A stretch of DNA of 64,000 nt. Origin: Chamaea fasciata. Taxonomy: Eukaryota; Chordata; Aves; Passeriformes; Sylviidae. Position 1 is the first letter of the stretch, and the number at the start of each line of letters is the position of its first letter. The notes beneath the pieces were generated by a model that ran no database searches, was not told where the DNA came from, and saw only the letters and a list, made by a program, of their open reading frames with translations. The stretch covers positions 30,602,521 through 30,666,520 of the forward strand of contig JARCOQ010000008.1 in assembly GCA_029207755.1 (NCBI GenBank), written 5' to 3'. Of the stretch, positions 48,744-60,172 are shown one piece after another. The translations under genes and the position numbers were made by a program.

Positions 48744-51456
48744 CCACACCAGAAAAAGCAGGGTAATAACAAAGGAGGATGGAACAGGCTCAGGTGACTG
48801 AATGGTGCTCCTGGTAGGGCACAGTTTTTTGGGGCTAAAAGACAAAATTAAGCTCAGGTGTTAGTTAGGTGTCTAAATTAAAACAGGAAAGACAAATAAT
48901 TCAAAAGTCAAAGGCTTTTAAGGCCAGGAACCTAAAATTTGCACACAGCAGTGTGAAACCAAATCTTATAAGTTCATTTTACTTACTAAATGTTTTCCTA
49001 AAACTTCTTTGTGCATGCAGCACTCAGATGACCATGACTGGCTGGTGTCTCTACACCTGTTAACATTTCTGTACAATGAAGGGAACAAAAATGCCCAGCC
49101 AAAGGGAGGAGGCAATATGAGCAAGTGGATTAAACAAAGAACTGGTGATAGATATGGGTTTGCACATGCCTGTGCCTTGCTGAATGATGACAAACCAGAC
49201 TCCTGCTGCTTTAGATCCCCAGCTAAGCTGGGTAGTGAACCTTGAGGGCTTCAGACTGGAATTCCTGACCTGCTATGAAATCAGACACTGCTGCAGCTAC
49301 TGCAAACCAGGAGCTTCAGCACTGACCTTCAGCAAAGAGCTCTGTGCAATAACGGCACAGACAGATGTTGAAGTCTGCCCTTTACGCCAGCCTGAGGATG
49401 CTGTATTTCCCACCAAACTTTGAATCCTAAAGAGGCCCACTTGGCAACAGGGAGAGCCATAATCAACAAATATTGTCCCAGTTTCCTGTAAGGAGAGAGG
49501 TGGAAAGGGTACACTTAGGATGGCTGCAAACTTTTGGGTACCTCAGGTAGAACAGTTACAGAGCTGTGTTTCACATTGCCCCAGGAAAACCACGGAGTCT
49601 TCCAATTCTCCTGGCAGCCCAATTAAAAAGACAGGGAAAAAGTTGGGGAAGGCACCTAGTCGTGTGTTTGCAGTACTCCCAAAGAGATAACAGGCAATTG
49701 ATTTGGTCCAGTAAAACCTTGGTTAGAAATACCGAGTCCTGCACAGTCAATATTACTGCTTGTGGAATCCTCGCAGATATTTGAGTCCCTTCAACAGTTT
49801 CATTTCAGTGTAAAGTCAGAGAAAACTCTCCATGGTGGCCAGTTCAGGACAGAAAAGCAAGGCTGGTTTCTAAGGTTTGGGTGTGTTTGTGCCTCTATAA
49901 AAACAGAACTGTCAGTGAGATTGCCAAAAAATGGGGGATCAAAATACTTTGCTGCTTTTACAGGCATCAACATCCCTTTGTTAAATAATGAAATTCAAAA
50001 CCCAATTATGGTTACCTAGTATATAGTGCAAAAAGATTATCTCTTTATATATACATGGCCCTACAAATAGCCTTTTGCTAGTATTCCTCAGTTTCATTGA
50101 ATGTGTTGATGTTTATAGCTTACTTTTCAAATCACCTTCAGGAGAGAGAAAACACACAAGTGCCTTAAGAAATGTTGATTTATGAACTATACCAGTCTTT
50201 ATTCTTCTTGTAAACCTGGGTGGAAAATTGATCAGTTATAGGCCTGCTATAGATCTTACAGGTTTGCAAGATATATTATTGTATTTCAAGATTATCTGAT
50301 ATTGCAAAAGATTTTTTCCCCTTCTTTTTTTTTTCTTTACTATGGTCATACATTTTCCTGTCTCAATTTTTTTTCTACTCTTCTTAGAGTTAGGGAAGCT
50401 TCAGAAAATAAAAACAAAGAAGAAGAAATCATCCTAGAGAAAGCTGCTTTGGGCCACCCCAGGTTTTCCCAATCCATCATAATGTGGGTTTTATTTCATA
50501 CCCCACTGAGGTGGAATTCACAGAATGTTTCTTGAATTACCATGAGGCAGTCTTATAAGACAATTGCTGTCTTTTTTTCCCCCTCTTTTGCTTCACTCTG
50601 CTTTTGACAGCTGTTGGCATTTATTATATAACCAATGGACCAAGCACTAATTTTCCGTAGGTTACAGATCAGTTAAACTTTAAAGTAGTATGTACAAAAT
50701 AAGACTGCTCAAATGTAGGATAGTCATCTTGTAGAAAACAAAAATATTTCAAAATTTTTTAGCTCAAATTTTGGGCAGACAGATGAAATATGATAATTTT
50801 ATCAAAATCTTCCAGAAATAATGTTTTCACAATGTTAGAATAAAAATAAAAAACATGCAGACTTTTTTATGAGCACAAAAGTGTTATTTTACAGGAATAA
50901 CAGTTTTGATAGTTCAAAATCCAACATTGTTCCTCCAGCTCTCTTGTTTGGGGTGATATCAGGGAGCTACGGAGCTCTTTGTAGTATTCCTCAAATGTCA
51001 TCTGCCTTGAGAACCTCCCAAAATCTGAAATTTGTTGGTAAGACACTATCATTAAACTCCACACCCTTGGAACACTACATATTCCAAGGTAAACTATATT
51101 CTGGGTCACTTATATTTGTATTATTTACCCTAAAAACCTGTACAGATCCTGACTATGTAAAAAATTCTATTCCAGACTTTGAATCTTGGTTTCTTGCACT
51201 GGAGTCTCCATTTAAAGATGTCAACAAGACTTCTGGAAAAGGAAGACTTTCCTCATTTTTAACACAGATGTTACAATGTGGACTAGAAAGTGGAGTGGGG
51301 ACTGAGACAGAAGGTTAGGAGAAAAGCTTCAGTTAATCCTCACCTTCATCACACCTAAAGATATCCATCAGTGATCCTGACATACACCTGAACTGACTTT
51401 TTCGATATAGATGGAATGGCTGTTCTGCATATGTCAGTTTTATCAGTCTTATGGGC
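48744..51456. other. Gene-free non-coding stretch
   Basis: No gene is recognised. The 149-codon plus frame at 50869-51318 has no recognisable domain and ordinary composition. It ends at a normal stop with no nearby splice or promoter context. Confidence 0.5.
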
Positions 51457-51531
51457 CTTAAATTTAAATTTTTTTAAATTTTTAAATTTTAATTTTTTTT
51501 ATTTTTTTATTTTATTTTATTTTTTTTTATA
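51457..51531. repeat. A/T-only low-complexity tract
   Basis: About 75 bp of TTTAAATTT, (TTTTA)n and T runs with no C or G. Confidence 0.9.
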
Positions 51532-51669
51532 GACAGTGATTTTCTTCTCTAATTCATACCTCTCCTGGAGAAGTCACTGAACATGTACAGTTGGAAGAAA
51601 ATATATGAGAAGAAATCTCCTATTCTGGGGTTTTGTATTCCTATGTAAAGTCTAGTACAGTCATTTACT

Positions 51670-51722
51670 GCATGAGATTAGAAGGGCCAGATGGACCACA
51701 GATCCAACCCAGCTTGTTCTAA
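51670..51722 (-). mobile_element. Possible ancient CR1-type LINE 3' fragment
   Basis: TTAGAAGGGCCAGATGGACC, then ACAGATCCAACCC, resembles the reverse complement of old sauropsid CR1 3' ends of the pattern 'AAGGCCAGAAGGGACCA...GATCATCTAGTC..ACC'. It is short and diverged. Confidence 0.4.
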
Positions 51723-54700
51723 AATTCTTGTTTCCACCTTTCTATCAACGATGTGATAATTATCACTCAAATAAAAAATATCTTTGAAGAATTCCTTAAT
51801 CAAGAACTTTGCTGTTACAGCCTCCTACTGGAAACATTCTTCTCCTTGACATGAGCAAGTTTAAGTGAGCAACACCATGATTTGTTAGGTGGGAGAAGCT
51901 GTATGACAAAACACTTCGCAAGCGCAATGCTTTTTGCCAAGCAGCTGAAACTGTTTTGTTGATAAATGTCCATGTCTCACACTATTAACACTGTCACACA
52001 GGTAAAGTTTGATCTCCTGACAAAACCTCTTGTAGCTGTCTCTTAATCTATTTAGTAATCAATATTAACACTCTCAAATGTCTCAAAACGTTCCATTTTT
52101 AGTTTGTTTGTTTCAGTATGTGCTATGTACACATGCACATGTATCACTCCATACATTCATCCTGTATGTGAACATATATTTCATTCCAAGTGAAAATATA
52201 CGTTTTCTTTAGTAATTGCTATAACCTAGGATGTAACAGAAAGATGAACACCCAGATAACCCGGCAAAGGGCACAGTGTTAAAGATTTGGAAAGCCAGGA
52301 GAGGAGGCTGCTTACACAAACCTGCAGTTCATACTGGCCTTTCGGCTCCATCAGGGCCTCAGGATGGTCTGGCACTTTTGTTTGCTGCCTTAGGAACATG
52401 TTTGGCTTTGTAAACTCAACTCAGCCTGACCCCAGCAGGAATGGGCAGTGCTCAGATGGTGGTGGAGGAGGGTCCACCCCTCTCGTGAGTGAGCCTGTCA
52501 CACCTCAGGTCTTTAGGCAGACAAGTCGTAAAAGATGCAGTTCCATGGTAAACAATAGATAGATGGCCTATTCCAGCCATCTCATAATATTTAAAATAAA
52601 CTGTGATGATGCATAAACCCAAATACTAGATGGGCTCTCACACCTAATCACTCCACACTGAATGCTAGTGAAGGAGCGCTTTCCAGATTAACCACACCAG
52701 ACATGTTGACTCCTTCATGCTGAAGCAGATTCCATTTTTCTTTTAAACACAGATTTCCTTAAGACCATCAGAACTTCAAAGTTAAAAGAAAATTAGCATG
52801 TGTCTTGGCTTAACCAGACCTAGAAAGACAGAACGATTATTTCTTGGAGTCCAAATGAGCATAACTTCGTAAAGCTGGAATTTTCACAAGCAGACACTGC
52901 ATTTTAATAATTTATCTTCTCAGAGGAGCATATTGTACCTTGAAATAAAGCCTGAAAGGTTTTTTGCCCTGTAGGGAATGCAGCTACAACAAAAGGAAAC
53001 TGAAAGCCATTTGGCTGCCTGTGGCCAGCTCAGAGTTAGAATTGGCCAAATTCCACACACGAGCAGGGCACAAACACACAGCGGCTGCAACCAGCTCCAG
53101 TGCCAAATTGAAACCATATTTATAATCCTTTCAAAACACTTGGGTCCATTTTTGCGGGAACAACAAACATATAAATAATGAAAACCCAGTATTTCCTTTA
53201 GGAAGTGAAGTGTCCTCTCCCCCACGCCCCCAGTAAAGGCAGTCATGTTGCATTTCCTGCTACTGAGATTCATAACACCAGATGTTAACATTGGCAGTTT
53301 CTTGTGAAGATTTTTTTAGACTAAACATGATAAAAATAAGAACACTGAAAGTTGTGATCTGTATATTGTATTTTCTGACTAAATCTAAGAAAAAGACATG
53401 GACAGATGTTTTTCATCATTTAAAATATACCTATTCCTGTGAAGCTATTGTTTCAACATCAGAAAACTGGTTTACTTCTAATATGCATTCAAATTGCATT
53501 TGGTGGTGGCACTGAGATTTTGTACCTATGCTATGGGGATATTAGACTTGTGAAGACAACAAAGAATCTCTCTTGACACTCAGACACTATTGTAAGGGAC
53601 AAACCAATTTCTGTTAATACTAACCTCTCAAAATACCAACAGCATATTCATCTATGTTCAACTTATAAAGATGTTTCGCGTTTGTACATAACCAAGTTTG
53701 TGGACAGACCATTAGTTAGTGACACCAGTCATCAACATTTAAAATTTATACCACATTATGCTCTCCCCTTTACTGTTGTGTGGTGCTGAAATTTAAAATT
53801 TCCTCTTTGAAACTCTGTTTGAAGAGATTTTCATCATTCTAAACTTCCAAGAGACCAGCTCTCTCCATTGTCTGCAATAACCAATTCATCCTCAGAGGAT
53901 AAGTCCCACACGATCCAATAATATTTCTATTAGCACCAGCATCCCAGATTGAAAGTTGTTTTCATATCTGAAGCAACAACTATTTATTGAAGACACTGAT
54001 GTAGCAAATAAAAGAAGGAGCCGATATATTACACAGAAATACAGGGGAAAAGGAAGGAAGAAGGGTTATTCCCTGCAACTGGGCAAATGTGGGCTGCACG
54101 ATGCCACTTTCAATTCTAAAACATGAAGCAGAGCTGCAGTAAAACGACATTAGTAGCTTTCATATGATAATTGGTATAGAAGAGAAGGTTGTTTCTGGGT
54201 GGAGCAGTAGCCAAGTTCACTGAACCTAGCACACCATTCAATCAACCATGGAAAAAACAATGGGAGATAGAGATGGGGGAGACTTTTATTTTGACTGGGT
54301 AGCAGACACGAAGGCAGGGGGTGAGTACGCGGAGGGGAAAGTATGCAGAAGTGAGAATTTGAGATGGCTAAATATTTGAAACGTCTCTGAATGCACATTT
54401 ATTATTTATAACTATAAAATAACAATCATTCCTCCATCGATATACAGGGTGGCAAACGAAGCAAACGCAGATTTAGATGGGACGTGTAACATACGAAATA
54501 ATGAAAGAGGATGGTGGCAGTCTGCCAAGTCTCCCCCTCCCCACTGCTCTTCTCCCCAGTCATTGACTTTCAAAGAGGAAAAGATTTCATACAACAAAAT
54601 CTACCCTGACTTCCAGAAGATGCAATGAAAACAGATTTACACTTAGTAGTGTTTTCTAAGTAGTCTCAAATAAATTCAAGTTTCAAAGAGTTCAAAGAAA

Positions 54701-55909
54701 TGTCTCTTTAGCTGGCTGGGACAAGCATGTAAGTTGGGATCTTCCTGCCTATGCCTTTTAGGTAGGATTTTTCTTGCCTTTTATTTGCTGTTTTTTGGCA
54801 TCATTTTATTCTTATTTTAAAATAAAAGCTACAAAAGGCAATTCTATTTTCATGGGAATTGCTAGCAGTATGAATTTCAGCTCTTTTCCAGAAGAATAAT
54901 CTTTGTGCTGGTCAATTCAGTCAATATAGTTTGCTGGCTTTCACACAGCAATTTATTAATTAATGACAAATTAAATAATGTTCTATATGAAGATGACTTC
55001 GGAGAGGGTGCATAAAGTTTGGGATTCCTGGAATAGCCTCAGACTGGCTACAGTCCATTTGCATGAAAATATGCTGTTAAAATCATGTTGTTTTTTGTGC
55101 TACCCAGCACAAAATAAACCTTCCTGATGCATAAGCAGGTTTCCTTTACTCATATAGACCTTTGCATTTGATTCAACTCCCTTGGTGCACCTGAAGACAC
55201 GTTTTTAATGCAAACCCACAGAGATATCACATTAACACTTTGCTGTACTCTTTGGAAAAAATCATTTGGGCTGCCTCTGAGAAATGCAAGCCACACTATA
55301 GAAATGCATTACTTTACATCATGACTTCCTTTGCAAGGAGTGTATTGGCCCTCTCAGGGCTTCTCACCAGAGGCATCATTTCAGAGTTAGGCATTTCCAA
55401 GCACTCAGGAGGGGTTTCATCTCACTGAAATGATGAGGTAGCATTTGCTTGACTTTACCCTTGCTGTGACACTGTGCTTGTGAAAGATTCCCGGAATTCC
55501 TGTTGTGAACTGCCCCACAGACCCACAAGGTCATTCCAGGATGCCCCGGCCTTTTCTCCAGTAGCACCAACCTCCCTTGAGCCCAGCCACACCAGCAGAG
55601 TTCCAGCATTACTGGTAGGGTGCAGGCACAAAGCACCTCAGGGAGCTGCAAACATTCTGCACTGTGTCCTACACCAAACTTCAGGCATCACCTGGTGTGT
55701 ATCAGATGCATGCCTGATGCAGAGGTAGTAGCTTTGACTTTGTATCCTCATGCACCCTGAATTCCCACACAGGATTTACTGGAATATCTATCAGAAGATC
55801 AGTGATTGCTGTATTTTGGCAGATATACCAGAAAGGACTGTGAGACTGCAGGGGGGCAGACAGGACACTGAGTGGAATGTTGTTTAGGGGGGAAAAGCAT
55901 GGCTGAGGA
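51723..55909. other. Gene-free stretch with two regulatory-looking patches
   Basis: No gene is recognised. About 54360-54530 is AT-rich but retains several CpGs (CATCGATATAC, GCAAACGAAGCAAACGC, GGGACGTGTAAC). About 54940-55200 has TTTATTAATTAATGAC and a perfect octamer ATTTGCAT (55057-55064). Both look like candidate conserved elements by texture only. Confidence 0.4.
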
Positions 55910-55927
55910 CTTTGTACATGTACAAAG
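55910..55927. promoter_or_regulatory. Perfect 18 bp palindrome with paired SOX-like cores
   Basis: CTTTGTACATGTACAAAG equals its own reverse complement. Each half contains ACAAAG, the SOX/TCF-type core, facing each other in inverted orientation with 6 bp between them. Established knowledge: SoxE factors can bind inverted paired sites. Whether this spacing and site are used is unknown. Confidence 0.4.
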
Positions 55928-57094
55928 GCTGACTACTTGGTCTGAAGCAATTTTGGTTTCATCTCAGCTGGTTTGCACCACCACAGATTTCCTACCTAAC
56001 ATCCATTAGGTGTTAAACAACCAACCCCAGGAGCCTGTTTTCTCTAGTGGTAGATGGTGAGGCATGCTGAGCTAACCTCCCCAGACTTGAGGAAATGTGC
56101 AATAAGGCAGGAAAGATTTAGTTTTCAAAATAAATTGAATGTTTGATCACAAGTTAGCATTCTGCAAAGCTGTGTGCTTTTACTATGACAAGTTCTTAAA
56201 ACTAGAGCTAGCTAATAAAAGAATTTTATTGATTGTCATGCCACATCAGGTCAGAAATTCATTTAGTGTTTTATTGCATTCTAACACCAGATGTTTCAGA
56301 GGAAGGTGTGAAACTCCCATAACAGAGAATTATGCAATAACTTGCTTATGAGAGAATCTTCTTTCCAAAGCCCAATGCTTAATGCTAAGCATTATTGTTC
56401 TTCTTCCTATGTACTGTCTTCCTGTTTCAAGGGTCTGCAGCTTTTCTTTCCCCCTACAACCAGTGAGTCTTGCAGCTATTGATATGTTATTCTAATGTTA
56501 CCCATATGCAATGAATTCCACGAATTAACATATGTACAAATGATATTTCATTTTCTGCTCTTACAAAAAAGACATCTTTATATTATTCATTAACAAAAAA
56601 ACCCCCTATCTATCCTGCAGTAATCCTTATTGAGAATTTTTTCTTATGCCTCCCTCATAGTTTCCTTCTTTAAATGCAAAATTCAGTAGCAATAAAGATA
56701 ATAAATAAAAAATGAGCCATGCACATACAGCCCTTGGCATCTCTATACTTTTATGTGCTCGGTAAGAGAAGATCACAGTGTGTTTGAATTTATTCCTGTG
56801 AAAGTTTTTTAGAAGCTTTTAAACTGGCCAAGCAATACAAGCAACTCGAGATTTTTGAGTGTGTAAAGAGGACTGCAAAGAATATGTGTGTGAATATGTA
56901 AAGAATAAAGCTCATAAAAAGGAAGCCAGGTTACAAAATCAAAATAAAAATTCTGCAACTATTCTTAATGTCTACTAAAACAGAGTTTTCACAAACTTTC
57001 CTGACAGAAGCTTCCTTCCAAGAAAGTTAATGAAACTGAACCCAAAGCAGATGGGAATACAATCAAGAAAAATTCATTTTCCAATTCTATTCAG
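55928..57094. other. Gene-free AT-rich non-coding stretch
   Basis: No gene is recognised. A small inverted repeat lies at 56374-56393 (AATGCTTA, ATGC loop, TAAGCATT), and an A7C5 junction at 56595-56606. Confidence 0.5.
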
Positions 57095-57249
57095 TTGTTG
57101 TTACATTTCTCTTCTCCACTCATCTACTTTCAGATTCCTCATCTGTTTTATGAGTTGCTACTACTTACTTTTCCTATAGTGAACGATCAATACATTCATA
57201 TTTTTAAAGTACTTTCAAATCTCTGAGTGAAAGAGGCAACTATATCAAA
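57095..57249 (+). mobile_element. MIR-type SINE, degenerate
   Basis: The 3' two-thirds of the MIR consensus can be followed in order. CAGATTCCTCATCTG (57131 on) matches CAGTTTCCTCATCTG, ACTACTTAC matches the ATACCTAC region, and ATACATTCATA, then TTTAAAGTACTTTCAAATCT, then CTGAGTGAAAG (57222-57232) match the 3' tail with its AAAGTGCTTTGA phrase. The 5' boundary is uncertain. MIR elements are ancient, and this copy cannot be active. Confidence 0.7.
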
Positions 57250-58141
57250 TTCGTTTAGTGTTTATAAAAAAAAAGAAACTTAAAAGTTACTTCAGTGAAG
57301 CCTTCAGAATCCAGATCAATACGGAACTGAGAACTGAACACAGTGAATTCGAATACAGTGTTATGTTCATATTGCTCAGCTTGGCTCTAAGCCAATAAAG
57401 CACAGGTGTTTGCCAAGTTTCACACACTGTGAGCAGTGCCTGTGACATCCATGACACTGCTCAGCCTTTAGTGCTTCACTGGATTGGGGTCTTGTCATGT
57501 GGCAGAAAGGGAAGTGCCGCAACCATTAGGATACACAGAAATGGACCTCCCTGTAAAGCTTCTTTTTCTCATCCCAGCTATTTTTTTTCTTTAGTTGATA
57601 AGCAAAGATGTTTAATTTGCCAGCTTTCATAAGGACGGAAGTTATGCAACCATTCCTTTCGTCAGCATTGACATCCTCAAAATAAACCACTCAATTTTCA
57701 CATGTAGGCCAGAGGAAACTATTTCAGAAAGAAAAGCCCAAATCTCTCTCTCTCTAAAATAAAAGAAAGTCAATGGTATTTGGCTCACATTGAACGATTT
57801 TATTCAGTTTGGGTAGGCACAAGGAGAGACTTCGCACAGCAAAGCTTTCCAGAGCTACTGAAATGCTGCCTCTGGCTCCTTCACACAGGATATGAGCAGG
57901 CACTCAGGGTTCATTGAGGATTTCAGAAACGCATCTCTGTCCATTTGGAAGATGAGTACAAACTAAATAAGGAGCTGACCTTACTGACAAATGCTTTTTA
58001 TCAGTTTCAAACTCATTTGGGTTCACCCTTTGGTTCTCTTAACTCACAGAAATTTGGGAGTTTATGCTCCTCTGCCTGAATGTATCAGGTACCATATTAC
58101 AGTACAGGAAATTAGATTTCCATAAGGGCAGTAGCTCACAT
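57250..58141. other. Gene-free non-coding stretch
   Basis: No gene is recognised. A (TC)n tract lies at 57743-57755. Nothing else stands out. Confidence 0.5.
57743..57755. repeat. Short (TC)n microsatellite
   Basis: Six and a half TC units. Confidence 0.8.
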
Positions 58142-58216
58142 TTCATAGAATTACGGAAAACCGTGAGCTGGAAGGGACCCACAAGGATCATGGAAATCCA
58201 ACTCCTTTATTACATT
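58142..58216 (-). mobile_element. CR1 LINE 3' end, 5'-truncated
   Basis: On the plus strand the segment opens with TTCATAGAATTACGGAAAA, the reverse complement of the ATTCTATG-type CR1 terminus. It continues with GAGCTGGAAGGGACCCAC and AAGGATCATGGAAATCCAAC, the highly characteristic avian CR1 3' untranslated region. Only some 75-100 bp are preserved, as expected from the severe 5' truncation of CR1 insertions, so no reverse transcriptase is present. It is the best single clue that the window is avian. Confidence 0.85.
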
Positions 58217-60032
58217 GCTTCCCACAGGCTATGGGTGGGGTAAGCCTGTATTAGTATTTGAGTCAGATCTAGGAACTTTAAAAGGAAGTTTTCTAATCAT
58301 AGTGACTTACCACACCTTAGTTGAGAACACAGAGTAAACTCTGAGGGCACAAACAGCTCCTTTTTCGGTGAGGCCTGTGTGGTAAAAGCCCTACAGAGGT
58401 CAGCTCACACCCTCCAGGCACCAGTGGGCTCAAACTGGACTTAGTCCAGAGGTAAAAGCTCTAAAATTCTTACCTTTTAAATGGTTTTGTTCTTTCATGC
58501 AGGTCTGAGAGGAGAATGTAGACATTCAACCCAATATCATTTTGTTCTCTTCTCTCCAGTTCTTGCACCTTGCAGTAGGGAAATTCCATTTTACACACGT
58601 GGATGGGATTCATGGGCAAACCCAAGTGACTGTATTTTCCTGGGCAATGAAGTTCATTGGGGTGATCCTGGCACACACATCCCATGCTGTACTTTGTGGA
58701 GTGATGCAATCTCAGTTTGTGTCATCCATAGTCCCATAAGAGCCTTAGAAACTCTGGAAAACAAACCAGAATTACATTAGCATAAAGCAACATGCTTTAT
58801 TCAGTATTGGATTCATTTCTATTTGCATGAAAGTTTAAGTGCTCCAGCACTTAAAATATAATACTTCCACTAAGAGCTTTTTCCTACTAAGTGTTTCTTC
58901 CAATTACCTCATTAGAGTATGAACACAACTAAGCCATAACAAAGATTTTCTTTTCCCTGCACACAACCATGAAAATATTTACTTTATACTGTGAGAGCAG
59001 GGTTGTGTTCAAATAAATAAAAAAAAATAACCTGGGGGTATTTGCAGTTAAAATGTGTCTCTTATAATTATTCCCTTGTGTTAGAAGAATCCTGGTCAGT
59101 AAAGGATCAGGCTGGCTGCAGATTCCTCCTTCTCTCACGTGAGGTTGAGTGGAAAAGCAAAGATGAAAGCAAGGAAGAGGTTTTATAATTCCTCTTGCAG
59201 TCATTTCTTTCTCTGACTAGAATATGATTAAAGATATCTCAAGTAAACTGGGAATAGGCAACACTTCCTAGCAGCTATTTCAAATTCTGCCCTTGAGGAT
59301 TATATAATAATAAAAAAATCCTCATTGTTACACAGCATTTTTCATCCACAGATTTCAAAGGCATGTGTCTTGTCGCACTGATGGGGCACCCCAAACCCGT
59401 GCGGAAAAGTTTTTCTCCCCTTGCTTGCTGCATCCCTGAATTGCTGGAGGGGCGCTGAGAGGGGTGTTGCATGGCTGGACAGGATCAGAGAAGGTGCCAG
59501 GAGAGACTTTTCAGTATCATTTGCCAGAGCACCTGGCTCTGTGCTGGCTGGGCTGTGGTAAATTCTGGGGAGGCTGCCCTGAGCTGGAGCATCACAGAAC
59601 CACAGGGTTCTTTTCATCTCAGAGATGCTCCCTGGGCCACTATTCTCACTTTATTACAGCTACAGCAGTGACTACTGCAGTCTCCAAGACAGAAATATTT
59701 TCTTCATCATATTATAGTGCAAATCCTTTTTCATCTGTCTTCTTCACTTCTAAATCAATTCTCACTCAATGTATTCTTTTGTTTCATTAACTGATGGTTT
59801 TAAGGACTCTCAGTGTTGCATAGTTAATAAGTTTTCTGTAGCTTGACTTTTTCCATTAGTTCACGTTTCCAAACCAATTAATTCCTTGTTGTTTTCCAAT
59901 GGTTATTAAAAGGTAGAAAAATCCAGTTTAACCCAGTCTACCGTCTGAGGGATGCATCTATATGCTAATTACTTTTCCAGTTTGCTAGCAAACTCTGCAT
60001 GATAGAAAGGACCATTTTTTTAAAATTATCAA
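58217..60032. other. Gene-free non-coding stretch
   Basis: No gene is recognised. Frames near 58481-58780 and 59342-59790 are 90-108 codons with no recognisable domain. The region 59380-59640 is moderately GC-rich. Confidence 0.5.
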
Positions 60033-60172
60033 GGGCCAGACTTTTAGAGGTAGTTAGGTGCTTAAAGATGAAGAAGTGCCTAGTGGGGTTTTTAGAAGTG
60101 CCTGGAGATTTAAATCCTATTGAAATCAGTGTGATTGAATTAGGGGACTGAATACTTTAAAAACCAGGCTCC
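60033..60172. mobile_element. Ancient palindromic amniote repeat (MITE-like)
   Basis: GGGCCAGACTTTTAGAGGTA, GTTAGGTGCTTAAAGATG, GTGCCTAGTGGGGTTTTTAG, CCTATTGAAATCAGTG and finally ACTTTAAAAACCAGGCTCC follow, in order, a repeat common in turtle, crocodile and bird DNA. Its ends are inverted copies of GGGCCAGATTTTCAAAGGTA. The first and last about 20 bp here are still partly complementary. Non-autonomous DNA-transposon origin is inferred from the terminal inverted repeats. I do not have a safe family name. Confidence 0.6.

Noticed and set aside
48860..48950. TTAGTTAGGTGTCTAAATT resembling the palindromic repeat at 60033
   Set aside because: Too short and without the inverted end. It could be coincidence in AT-rich DNA.
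50869..51318. 149-codon plus-strand frame
   Set aside because: Ordinary composition, no recognisable family, and length within the chance range for 64 kb.
53773..53790. REST-like CTGTTGTGTGGTGCTGA
   Set aside because: One extra base between the half-sites and mismatches in the left half.
59440..59465. CTCF-like GGAGGGGCGCTGA
   Set aside because: One G is missing from the central AGRKGGC core, so the spacing is wrong.
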